Positions 16,257-24,321 of a stretch of DNA of 39,189 nt are shown piece by piece (within the stretch, counting starts at the first letter, position 1; every line of letters starts with the position of its first letter). Source of the stretch: JAAZPG01 sp012797375 (GTDB lineage: Bacteria; Acidobacteriota; Aminicenantia; Aminicenantales; UBA4085); NCBI GenBank assembly GCA_937868205.1, contig CALMMC010000061.1, positions 1-39,189 on the forward strand, written 5' to 3'. The translations under genes were made by a program, and so were the position numbers. The notes below the pieces were generated by a model that was given only the letters and a program-made list of their open reading frames with translations, searched no databases and was not told the origin of the DNA.

Positions 16257-18151
16257 GACGGCGTCCCGCCCTGCCGGTCGATGAAGCGGAGATGCCAAAG
16301 CTCGATGTTCAGAAGCCCCCAGAGCTTGCGGCCGTAAGCGTCCTCATTCTCGATGAGCCGCTCGACGGCGGCCGGATCGAAAATCCCCCTCTCCCGGCAG
16401 GCCTTGGACAGGAGGATGTCGCGGATATAGGCCCGGAGGCCGTTTTGAATCCAGAGGTGGAGGGGAACGGGAAATCCCATCTTGTCCTTCCGCTCCAGGA
16501 TGCGCGACGGGAGAACGTCTCCGGCGGCGAGCTTGAGGATGTGCTTGAGATCGCCCCCCTCGAACTTCAGGCGCGGCGGGATCGAAGCGACGAGCTCGGC
16601 CAGCCGGCGGTCGAGAAGGGGCGAGCGGGATTCGAGCCCGCAGGCCATGGTCATCCGGTCTTCCACCTGGAGGATGGCCGGCAGGCCGGCCTTGAGGTCG
16701 TAGTGGACCATCTTGTTGTAATAGGAAAGCGTCCGGGGATGATCGAAAACGGAGCAAAACCGTTCGAACATCCGGTCGTCATCGAAACCGGCCCGGAACT
16801 CGGCCGTGTACATGCTCCGGTCGCCGGCGTTCCGGTCGATCAGGCGGAAATACCGGGCGGCCATCGGGTCGAACAACCCGTCCCGCCAGAAGCGGCGGAG
16901 CATGGGCGTGTACCTGCGGAGGGCCGGAAGGTTCGGCAGGATGGACTTCAGGGTGACGATGTGTTCGCCCTCGTCGTTGGTCTCGGTGATGGCGCCTTTG
17001 AGCGCCTGTTCGAGGTAGGCGACGACATAGCGCGTGTAGCCTCCGAAAATCTCATCGCCCCCTTGTCCGTTCAGCACGACCTTGACCCGCCCGGCGGCCT
17101 CCCGGGCGACGATGTATTGCGGGAAGAGACCCGGTCCGCCGGCCGGCTCGTCCATGTGGTAGACGAGCTCGGCGAGGGTGTCGATGAAATCCTCCATCTT
17201 GGGGTAGATTTCCCGGGATTCCGCTCCGGCCAGGCGGACGACTTCCCGGGCGTAGGGCGTTTCGTCGAAGGCGGAGCTTTCCCGGAACGCCCCGGTGAAG
17301 CAGACGAGGGGTTGGGGGGACTGCCGGGCGGCCAGCAGGGTCACGAGGCTGGAGTCGAGGCCTCCGCTGAGGGTCGTCCCGACCGGCACGTCGCTCCGAA
17401 GCTGAAGGCGGACGGAGTCCTCGAGAAGCCCGCGCAGCCGGTCGAGGAAATATTCCTTGGTATGGTAGGTGTCGACGGTGAAATCGAGATCCCAAAAAGC
17501 TTCCTCCCGGACGTCCCCGGATTCCGTGTCGATCAGCAGATAGCGGCCGGGGGGGATTTTCCGGATGTCCTTGAAGAACGTGTCTCCGTCGAGAACGTAT
17601 TGAAAGACGGCGTAATCCCGGATCGCCTCCTCGTTGACGGCCGCGGCGACGCCGGGATGGGCCAGGAGGGCCTTGATTTCCGAGGCGAAAAGCCAGGCGC
17701 CGCCGGCATCGTGGACATAGAGGGGCTTGAGTCCGAAATGATCCCGGGCGGCCATCAGCCGGCGGAGGCGGCGGTCGTAAAGGACGAAAGCGAACATGCC
17801 GTTGAAATGCTTGACGCAATCGGCGCCGAATTCGAGGTAGGAGTGAAGGAGAACCTCGGTATCCGAGGCGGTCGTGAACGTCCGGCCGAGGCGGCCGAGC
17901 TCTTCGCGGAGCTCCAGGTAATTGTAGATGATCCCGTTGAAGACGACCGTGACGTCCTCGACGGTCATGGGCTGGCGGCCGGTCTGGAGGTCGATGACGG
18001 CCAGCCGCTTGTGGGCGAGCCCGAGGGGACCTTCGACGAACTCGCCCTCCTCGTCCGGTCCGCGGTGGGCGATCCGTTCGGCCATCCGGCGGAGAATCGA
18101 GGGATCGGCGGCTTGCTTGTCCTTATTGAAAAAGGCGACCAATCCGCACAT
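16253..18151 (-). CDS. asnB: Asparagine synthase-like glutamine amidotransferase
   Basis: 632-residue class II (Ntn) glutamine amidotransferase fused to an ATP-dependent synthetase domain. Cys2 of the mature N-terminus (MCGLVAFF) is the glutaminase nucleophile, RLAVIDL, FNGIIYNY and SDTEVLLH complete that domain, and the ATP pyrophosphatase loop is LSGGLDSS (residues 261-268). All catalytic parts are intact. In ordinary metabolism this makes asparagine, but as first gene of a glycan operon, next to a uronate-forming dehydrogenase, it more likely amidates a sugar carboxylate, as described for WbpS-type enzymes of O-antigen loci. ATG at 18151 has a GGGGAGAAG about ten bases upstream. Leader of about 107 bases from the promoter at 18265-18293. 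Confidence 0.92.
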   Translation of the reverse strand: MCGLVAFFNKDKQAADPSILRRMAERIAHRGPDEEGEFVEGPLGLAHKRLAVIDLQTGRQPMTVEDVTVVFNGIIYNYLELREELGRLGRTFTTASDTEVLLHSYLEFGADCVKHFNGMFAFVLYDRRLRRLMAARDHFGLKPLYVHDAGGAWLFASEIKALLAHPGVAAAVNEEAIRDYAVFQYVLDGDTFFKDIRKIPPGRYLLIDTESGDVREEAFWDLDFTVDTYHTKEYFLDRLRGLLEDSVRLQLRSDVPVGTTLSGGLDSSLVTLLAARQSPQPLVCFTGAFRESSAFDETPYAREVVRLAGAESREIYPKMEDFIDTLAELVYHMDEPAGGPGLFPQYIVAREAAGRVKVVLNGQGGDEIFGGYTRYVVAYLEQALKGAITETNDEGEHIVTLKSILPNLPALRRYTPMLRRFWRDGLFDPMAARYFRLIDRNAGDRSMYTAEFRAGFDDDRMFERFCSVFDHPRTLSYYNKMVHYDLKAGLPAILQVEDRMTMACGLESRSPLLDRRLAELVASIPPRLKFEGGDLKHILKLAAGDVLPSRILERKDKMGFPVPLHLWIQNGLRAYIRDILLSKACRERGIFDPAAVERLIENEDAYGRKLWGLLNIELWHLRFIDRQGGTPS

Positions 18152-18264
18152 GCTGAAACTTCTCCCCGCGGCGGCTGAATAGACTGCCGGGCCGACCGGC
18201 CGGGAAAAAGCATATCGGGAAAGCCCGCGGCTCGAAATACCCCGGGCCGGTGAATTCCAGGGTG

Positions 18265-18293
18265 ATTATAGGAGGCCCGGCCTCACCTTTCAA
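18265..18293 (-). promoter_or_regulatory. Promoter of the glycan operon, shared -35
   Basis: On the minus strand TTGAAA (18293-18288) and a perfect TATAAT (18270-18265) are separated by 17 bases, a near-consensus sigma-70-type promoter. Its -35 hexamer is the same six base pairs used, from the other strand, by the promoter of the outer-membrane protein gene. Confidence 0.75.
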
Positions 18294-18316
18294 GATGAGG
18301 CGGGATGGGATATAAT
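18288..18316 (+). promoter_or_regulatory. Divergent promoter, probably leaderless transcript
   Basis: A perfect TATAAT (18311-18316) lies 17 bases after TTTCAA (18288-18293) and seven bases before the ATG at 18324, so the start point falls at or next to the start codon. The -35 is weak on this strand (3 of 6) and is shared with the opposite promoter. Confidence 0.6.
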
Positions 18317-18323
18317 CCCGGCC

Positions 18324-18974
18324 ATGAAAAGCCGGGCCGTCGCCTGGGGATTCGCCGCCGCCCTCCTGGCGGCCGGGGGAACGGCCGAAGCGCGGGACCG
18401 GATGAATTCCCTGACGGTTTACGGGGGCGTCCATCACCATTTTCCTTCGGGAAAGGCGGAGGAGTATGTCTTGGGCGAAAACGACTTCCCGGTCGTTCCG
18501 GCCCACAACGGGATTCTCGCCGGCTTTTCCTTGATCCGGATGTTCGGCCGGACCCTCGGCGCGGAATTCGACGCCCGCTTCGTCGGGACGTCGCCCGTCG
18601 TCCTGACCGATCCCTCCGACGGCGACATTGTCGAACTCACGGCCGGTCCCCATGTTTCGGTCACGCTGGGCGTTTTCCTGGCGCCGTTTTCCGGGGCCGT
18701 CCGGCCGTATCTCTCGGCCGGGGGCGGCCTGGACGCTTCCCTGGCCGGAGCCGCCTCTTCGATCACCCGCTATGGTTTCGTCATCGAGGTGCCGGCCCCC
18801 GCCTTCAAGGACCGGTTCGATCCCGAGGCTCACGCGGGAGCGGGCCTCCTCCTCCTGCCGGGGAAGGGGAGGACATGGGGCTTTCGTCTCGACTCCCGGT
18901 ACGCCTGGATCTTCGATGGATCGAGGACGATTTCCGGCCTCTCCGGCTCGGCCGGGTTTTTCCTCGTTTTTTGA
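18324..18974 (+). CDS. Small outer-membrane beta-barrel protein
   Basis: 216-residue exported protein with a signal peptide (AVAWGFAAALLAAGGTAEAR) and glycine- and aromatic-rich strand-like sequence thereafter (LTVYGGVHHHF, AGPHVSVTLGVFLAPFSGAV, RPYLSAGGGLDASLAG). It ends in Phe (FFLVF), the usual barrel signature. Size and pattern fit the eight-stranded OmpA/OmpW/OprG-like superfamily (outer membrane protein beta-barrel domain). No ligand or partner is evident. It is transcribed away from the asnB-led glycan operon from overlapping promoters, and it ends two bases from the convergent GH38-like gene. Confidence 0.75.
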   Translation: MKSRAVAWGFAAALLAAGGTAEARDRMNSLTVYGGVHHHFPSGKAEEYVLGENDFPVVPAHNGILAGFSLIRMFGRTLGAEFDARFVGTSPVVLTDPSDGDIVELTAGPHVSVTLGVFLAPFSGAVRPYLSAGGGLDASLAGAASSITRYGFVIEVPAPAFKDRFDPEAHAGAGLLLLPGKGRTWGFRLDSRYAWIFDGSRTISGLSGSAGFFLVF

Positions 18975-18976
18975 TC

Positions 18977-21553
18977 TCAGCGGATGATTTTCCGCCCGAT
19001 CCCCTTGCCGATCACCTCGTCCCCGCTCAGCTCGAGGTGATACGCCCTCCAACCGAAGCCGGGCACCGTCCCGGAAAGAAGGCTGCCTAGAAACGAGGCC
19101 GTTTCCAGGGGCGTTTCGATCAGGGACGTCCGGGAGGCGTTGAGAATCTCGAAGCCGTTGAAACCGAGGCTGAAAGAGGTCTCCGCGGCCGTCTGGTTCC
19201 ACAACCGGACGACGATGCCCCCCCGGGCCGTGTTTTCCGCCGGCTTGACCGCCCAAATAAAAACCCCGGGCGCCGTCGGGGTCAACAAGGAGAAGGCGGC
19301 CGCCGGGTATTTCGTTCCCCCGGTCACTTCGCCGGCCGTCAGGGGATTTTGGTGCTCGAGGGCGAAGCGCATCGCCTCGACCGCGTCGAACGCGCCGTGG
19401 GTCTCCAGGGCGAAGCGCTGGAGGAAAAAGGAGTCGCCGCCCTGGCTGGGGATGCCGAGGCCGGGCCCGTCCACTTGGCCTCCGGCCAGGATGGAGATCC
19501 GCGGCGTCCGCGTGTCGAGAAACGTCGGCGTGCTGGTCCCGCGGCGGACGAACGAAAGGTCGGGGCTCGACACGGTCAACCCGGTCTCTCCGGCGGACAG
19601 GTCGGCGAAATGATTGAGGGTGAGCCAATCGGTCCGGGCGGCCTTGGGCGAGTAATGCCCGCCGTCGACCGTCCGGCGGGCCAGGAGAACCGCCCCGATC
19701 TCCTCGTGCCGGAGCAGGGGATCGTCGAGATTGACGTTGAAATCCCATGTCTGGAGACCGCTGAAGTTCTGGCGGATTTCGTTCCGGATGTCGATCCGGG
19801 AGGAGTCGCGGTAGAGGGTGACGACGGTTTCGTGGACCAGGGGGCTTGAGGATTTGATCCGCAGGCTGGCGGAGACGTTGCCGGTGTTTTCGGCCTCGAT
19901 CGTCCCGGAGCCGGGGCCGGGGTCGTTGATCATCCGTCCGTCGGCCGGCCGAACCATTTCTCTTCCGCCGCGCCGCTTGTCGATCAAGCTGAGAATCGCG
20001 CCGTTGGTCCCCAGAACCAGCCGGTAACGATCGTTTTCCAGGACGTTTCCTCCAGCCGTCGGACGGCCGTCGAAAACCGCGGCCGTCCCGGGCGCGATTT
20101 CATACGTTTTGTATCCGACGGGGGGGACGTTTTCCGTCCAGACGCGGAGATAAGCCCGGCCGTCGAGGACGACGCGCTGGGACGGCGCTTCCAGCCCGGT
20201 GGACGTATCGATCACCCGGACCGATTGTTCCGCGGCGCCGGCCGGCAGGTCCGCTTCCCCCGTCCGGGTCCAGCCGAGGGGATTGAAGACGAAGTACCGA
20301 GGGTTGGACCCGCTTTTTTCGATCATTCCGCCCAAGGCGGACCGGGCGTCTTTGTCCAGCGTGTCGACGTAGGATTCGATTCCGGCCGCCCGCTCTCTTT
20401 GCCAGGCGGCCCGCTGGTCGCGGGTGATCGGCCCGTCGGCCGTCCAGTCATGGTCGTAATACAAGCCCAGGTCGATCCAAGCCGATTCCCCCGCGCCCTC
20501 CCGGCCTCGCATGAACGAGGAATCCTGGAGGCTGACCATGGCGGCCATCGCCTCGGCCGTCCGGAGTTTTTCCGTCGCCCGCTTGACCCGCCCGGAAACC
20601 TCGGCCAGGGAGGCGCTCAGGATGTCCCATTCGTTCCCGAAGCCGGCGGTTTGGGCCGGGAGGCCGGAGCCGTGGGCGGCGGCGAAATCCTCGAAAAAAT
20701 CGTTGATGTTGGACACGATGATCCGGCGGTCGGCCGTGGTCAAGGTCTCGGCCGCGGCCGGGAACTGATCGGTGAAGGATTTAAGGTCGTCCCCGCCGTA
20801 GCCGAAAATGCCGATGACGTCGTAGGGGTGGCGGGCTTTGAAACGGGCGTCGGAGGTGACGAAGGAAACGGCTTCGGGCAGGTTCCGGGCTTCGGCGTAG
20901 CCGCCGAGGTCGTAATAATTTCCCCGGATCATGGAGTTCCATTTCGTCAGGATCCGGCTCCCATCCAGCCCGGTCCACCAATACATGTCGAGCGGCCGGT
21001 CCCAGGCGTCGGGGACGCGCGAGGCGCAGCCGCAGATGCCTTTCCAGAAAAAGGACGCCCCGGCTCCCGAGAAAAGCGTTCCCAGGCCGAGGGGAAGGGT
21101 TTGGTTTTCCTGGGAGAGGGCGAGCTTCAAGCGGAGCCCGTATCTCCGCTCCAGCCGCCCGGCGTAATACATGCTCCGCAGGACCGCTTCGGCCGGCATG
21201 GCCCCGTAGCAGAGGTTGAGGAGGGTTATGGGAACGCCGATCGAGCCGTCCTTGATCCGCAGGACCAAACGGTCGAATTCGGCCGGCGAACGGTTGTTTT
21301 CATAAGTCCGGATCCAAAACGTCCCGTCGACGTTGAACCGGTTCCGGTAGGGCTCCGGATCGGCGGCGGTCGCCTCGGCCTGGTCCAGGTAATAGTCGAG
21401 CATGGCCAGGAAGGCGTCGCGATACGTATTCGCGTCGGCCGCCCAGAGGTAATCGGTGTGGTCGTCGTTGGCGATGTAGATGCGCTTCTGCTGGGCGGGG
21501 AGAAGGAGGACGACCAGCAGGACGAGAGCGGCGGCGGCGAGCTTGCGCTTCAT
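18977..21553 (-). CDS. Secreted GH38-like alpha-mannosidase family protein
   Basis: 858-residue protein with a signal peptide (LAAAALVLLVVLLLPAQQ). The N-terminal catalytic-type domain has NDDHTDYLW (residues 29-37), equivalent to the HxDxxW zinc site of glycoside hydrolase family 38, and the C-terminal half resembles the GH38 beta-domains (RYFVFNPLGWTRTGEADLPA, YRLVLGTNGAILSLIDKRRG). Family members release alpha-linked mannose or related sugars. The segment that should carry the nucleophile Asp reads SQENQTLP (about 147-154) and I cannot place an Asp there, so activity is uncertain. The start at 21553 is preceded by GGAAGGGAGAG; an open frame upstream lacks these signals. Location would be periplasm or outside the cell. 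Confidence 0.82.
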   Translation of the reverse strand: MKRKLAAAALVLLVVLLLPAQQKRIYIANDDHTDYLWAADANTYRDAFLAMLDYYLDQAEATAADPEPYRNRFNVDGTFWIRTYENNRSPAEFDRLVLRIKDGSIGVPITLLNLCYGAMPAEAVLRSMYYAGRLERRYGLRLKLALSQENQTLPLGLGTLFSGAGASFFWKGICGCASRVPDAWDRPLDMYWWTGLDGSRILTKWNSMIRGNYYDLGGYAEARNLPEAVSFVTSDARFKARHPYDVIGIFGYGGDDLKSFTDQFPAAAETLTTADRRIIVSNINDFFEDFAAAHGSGLPAQTAGFGNEWDILSASLAEVSGRVKRATEKLRTAEAMAAMVSLQDSSFMRGREGAGESAWIDLGLYYDHDWTADGPITRDQRAAWQRERAAGIESYVDTLDKDARSALGGMIEKSGSNPRYFVFNPLGWTRTGEADLPAGAAEQSVRVIDTSTGLEAPSQRVVLDGRAYLRVWTENVPPVGYKTYEIAPGTAAVFDGRPTAGGNVLENDRYRLVLGTNGAILSLIDKRRGGREMVRPADGRMINDPGPGSGTIEAENTGNVSASLRIKSSSPLVHETVVTLYRDSSRIDIRNEIRQNFSGLQTWDFNVNLDDPLLRHEEIGAVLLARRTVDGGHYSPKAARTDWLTLNHFADLSAGETGLTVSSPDLSFVRRGTSTPTFLDTRTPRISILAGGQVDGPGLGIPSQGGDSFFLQRFALETHGAFDAVEAMRFALEHQNPLTAGEVTGGTKYPAAAFSLLTPTAPGVFIWAVKPAENTARGGIVVRLWNQTAAETSFSLGFNGFEILNASRTSLIETPLETASFLGSLLSGTVPGFGWRAYHLELSGDEVIGKGIGRKIIR

Positions 21554-21574
21554 GTTTCTCTCCCTTCCTTTTTC

Positions 21575-21603
21575 AATATAGGGCAAGACGATCCCGGCGG
21601 CAA
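21575..21603 (-). promoter_or_regulatory. Candidate promoter of the GH38-like gene
   Basis: On the minus strand TTGCCG (21603-21598) and TATATT (21580-21575) are separated by 17 bases. The start point near 21568 leaves a short leader holding the purine-rich ribosome-binding site. The rest of the gap to 21747 shows only a weak plus-strand candidate (TTGATT at 21672-21677) and an AAGGAGG at 21731-21737. Confidence 0.5.
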
Positions 21604-21747
21604 GCGGGGTTTCCCCTCTGAACGGGCCGGTCCATCCCTCGCCTTGAGACGCGACAGATCCCGGCGGCCGATTGATTCCGCCTCGAGGTTGTGATAGTTT
21701 TTTCGGGAGGGTATCGCGGGGAAAAGCGACAAGGAGGAAAAGCGGGA

Positions 21748-23445
21748 TTGCGCCGTTCATCCGATTCGCCGGCCGGGGCCTTGTCCGCCGCGGCCGCGGT
21801 CATCGTCTTCGCCGCGGCCGTCCTGATCGTTTTCCCGGCCGCGACCCAGACCGGAGACAGCCTCGAATACGCCCGGGCGGTCCGTTCGGGGACGAACCTC
21901 TTTCATCCGCATCATCTTTTGTTCAACGCCGTCGTCCGCGGATTCTGGCTGGGCCTTCGATCCGTCTTTCCCTCGATTGATCCGATCGCCGCCGGCCAGG
22001 TCCACAACATTCTCTGGGCCCTGGCCGCCCTGGCCGCTTTTTTCACGATTGTCCGCCGGCTGACCGGCTCGACCGGCGCGGCCGCCGTTTTTTCCCTGGC
22101 CCTTTTCTCGGCCCTCGGTTTCTGGCAGTACGCGACCTTCGTCGAGATTTACATCCCGTCCCTGGGCTGCCTGGCCGTCAGCCTCGTTTTTCTCCTTTCG
22201 CCGCGCCCCGGCCCGCCGGGCCCGGGAGCGCGGACGGCGGCAACCGGCTTTTTCGTCCTGGCCGTCCTTTACAACCAGATGGCGGTCTTTTTCGTTTTGG
22301 CCTTGGCGGTTCTCCTGACGCCGCGGTTCAGCGCCCGGGAGGCGCGGCGGACCGGCCGCCTGATCACGGCCGCCGGGGCGATCGTCCTGGGCGCTTACGC
22401 GGCCGTGTTTTTATCGGCGGCCCGTCCGGCGGCTTCGGAGGGATTCGTCCGCTGGTGCCTGTCCTATGCCTTCAACCCCGATCCCACCTGGGGCTCCTTC
22501 TCCAACGTGTCCCTCCTCGGCCTGTGCAAGCTCTTTCTCAGCTTCGCCCGGGACGTTCTCTTCATCCCCCGCTCCTTGCTGGTCCCGGCCTCGATTGTCT
22601 CGGGCGTGCTCTGCGCCGGACTGGCCGTGCCGGTGCTCCGGTCGATCGCCCGGCGCAAGCCGGCGGCGAACGCGCGGATCGCCCTGGTTCTCTGGATCCT
22701 GGGCACGGCCCTGTTCATGTGGTGGTTCAGCCCGGCCGGATATGAGCTCTCCATTCCCCTTCTTTTGCCGGCCTTCTTGATTTTGGCCTTGATTTCGGCC
22801 GACGGCTGGGAGGCCGCCGGCGGCGGGAAGGCCCGGCGCCTGATTTTGTCCGGGGCGGCGGCCGTCGTCCTTTTCGTTTTTCTTTTCAACCTGACCGCGG
22901 CCGTTTTGCCGGCCCACGCCTCGCGCGGCGTCGATTATTCCCGGGCCGGCCTCATTGAAAAAAACGTCCCGGCCGAGGCGACGGTTTTCGCCGACTTCTG
23001 GCTGGAGGAGAACCTCCGCTATTATTTCAACCGGACCGCGGTGATCGAGGAGGGGCCCGTTCTCTTTTCCTTTTACCGGTTCAAGGATCTTTCACCGGAC
23101 ATGATCCCGGACCCGGACCGCCCCGTCGTCGCCTCGGTCGAGCTGCTCAGTCCCCGGACCCGGCCCGAGGGGCTCTTCGGCGGCGACGTCCAGCCGCTGG
23201 AATGGCGGGCGTTTATCGAATGGATCTGCGGCTGTGAAATCCGCGACGGCCGGGTGACGGCCGCCCGGACGCCGTCGCCTCTCGCCGGTCTGCCGGAGTA
23301 CCTGCTGTTGAGCGGGGAGCGGAAGCCGGTGGAGGGGCTGGCCGGTCTTTTCCGCCTCCTGGACGCGGCGGCCGCGGCCGCCGCCCCGGAATTCTCCGGA
23401 TCGTTTTCCGCCTGGCTCGAGCGGCATCCGGACGCCGCCCGCTGA
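21748..23445 (+). CDS. Polytopic GT-C-like membrane protein
   Basis: 565-residue protein with about eleven hydrophobic segments. The first loop has an acidic motif (TGDSLEYARAVRSG) followed by FHPHHLLFNAVVRGFW, similar to the loop after the first helix in GT-C glycosyltransferases and in DUF2723-type proteins. The C-terminal ~150 residues are soluble. It is probably a polyprenyl-phosphate-dependent glycosyltransferase, but the family is not certain. Start: a TTG at 21748 has a perfect AAGGAGG ten bases upstream (21731-21737); a GTG at 21691 would add 19 residues without such a site. It ends 24 bases from the convergent endonuclease-like gene. Confidence 0.68.
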   Translation: MRRSSDSPAGALSAAAAVIVFAAAVLIVFPAATQTGDSLEYARAVRSGTNLFHPHHLLFNAVVRGFWLGLRSVFPSIDPIAAGQVHNILWALAALAAFFTIVRRLTGSTGAAAVFSLALFSALGFWQYATFVEIYIPSLGCLAVSLVFLLSPRPGPPGPGARTAATGFFVLAVLYNQMAVFFVLALAVLLTPRFSAREARRTGRLITAAGAIVLGAYAAVFLSAARPAASEGFVRWCLSYAFNPDPTWGSFSNVSLLGLCKLFLSFARDVLFIPRSLLVPASIVSGVLCAGLAVPVLRSIARRKPAANARIALVLWILGTALFMWWFSPAGYELSIPLLLPAFLILALISADGWEAAGGGKARRLILSGAAAVVLFVFLFNLTAAVLPAHASRGVDYSRAGLIEKNVPAEATVFADFWLEENLRYYFNRTAVIEEGPVLFSFYRFKDLSPDMIPDPDRPVVASVELLSPRTRPEGLFGGDVQPLEWRAFIEWICGCEIRDGRVTAARTPSPLAGLPEYLLLSGERKPVEGLAGLFRLLDAAAAAAAPEFSGSFSAWLERHPDAAR

Positions 23446-23469
23446 TGATCCCCTCGTTCCGGCCGCGGC

Positions 23470-24321
23470 TTAGGATTTCAGGCGCTTGGTTTCGTAAAGC
23501 CGCTTGAGGACGGCGGCGTCGTGTTCGCGGGCCGGGCTTTCGCAGATGACCAGGCCCTCGGCGTTCATGTCGTTGACCGCGGCGATCCATTCCTCGTACC
23601 GGAAATCCGCGTCGGCCAGGTTGAGATGCTTGATCTCGCCCTTGTCGTTGTAAGCGATCCCGGAGAGATGCACGTGAAGGTCGCGGAGGGCCTGGCGGCC
23701 GAGGCGCCGTTCGACCTTTCTCAGGATCCGGTGAAACTCGATGTAGCTGTTGGCCTTGCCCTCCCGGGCGTGAAGATGCGAAAAATCCAAACACGGGGCC
23801 AGCCCCTCGACGTCGCGGCAGAGGGAGACCACCTCGTCGAGCGAGCCGAACTGGGACCGCCGGCCCATGGTTTCGATCCGGAGGGTGACGGGGTTGCGCT
23901 CGGATTTCAGGACGGAGAGGATTTCCCGCAGGGCCTCCCGCAAAACGTCGAACGTCTGCTCGGGCGTCGCGCTCCCGTAATAGCCGGCGTGGAAAACGAC
24001 GCTCCGGCAGCCGCAGAGGGCGCCCATCCGGGCCGAGCGGAGCAGATGCTCGCGGCTTTGAAGCCGGGTCCCCATCTCCCGGGAATTGAGATTGACGTAA
24101 TACGGCGCGTGGGCGCTGAGGAGGATGCCGAGCTCCTCGGCCCGTCGGCGGACCTTGGCCGCCGTGTCCGATCCGATTTTCACTCCCCGGACGAATTCGA
24201 TCTCCAGGGCGTCCAGCCCGATGGATTTCAAGTGGGGGAGCGCGGCCAGGGTCGAGGTCTGGGGAGTCGAATCAGGGACGCCGGCGGTTCCGAAATGAAG
24301 CCCCCTAACAGCGGGAGTCAT
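23470..24321 (-). CDS. Endonuclease IV-like TIM-barrel protein
   Basis: 283-residue member of the AP endonuclease 2 / endonuclease IV superfamily, which cuts DNA 5' of abasic sites with three metals. Most metal ligands of Nfo have counterparts: His71 (SAHAPYYVN), His111 (VVFHAGYYG), Glu150 (RIETMGRRSQFG), Asp179 and His182 (CLDFSHLHA), His216/His218 (HVHLSG), His232 (KHLNL) and Glu261 (ICESPA). The Asp that precedes the sixth His in E. coli Nfo is not in place; the GEIKHL version resembles archaeal-type relatives. A sugar-phosphate isomerase cannot be excluded, but SAHAPYYVNL and the ligand set favour the nuclease. The ATG at 24321 overlaps the end of thiC by 17 bases, so the two are translated together. 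Confidence 0.82.
   Translation of the reverse strand: MTPAVRGLHFGTAGVPDSTPQTSTLAALPHLKSIGLDALEIEFVRGVKIGSDTAAKVRRRAEELGILLSAHAPYYVNLNSREMGTRLQSREHLLRSARMGALCGCRSVVFHAGYYGSATPEQTFDVLREALREILSVLKSERNPVTLRIETMGRRSQFGSLDEVVSLCRDVEGLAPCLDFSHLHAREGKANSYIEFHRILRKVERRLGRQALRDLHVHLSGIAYNDKGEIKHLNLADADFRYEEWIAAVNDMNAEGLVICESPAREHDAAVLKRLYETKRLKS

Noticed and set aside
16292..18178. 628-codon plus-strand ORF
   Set aside because: Exact antisense shadow of the asnB-like gene, which has complete catalytic motifs.
18152..18264. Upstream ORF or attenuator in the asnB-like leader
   Set aside because: An ATG in the leader opens a frame that overlaps the asnB-like start and has no ribosome-binding site or recognisable peptide.
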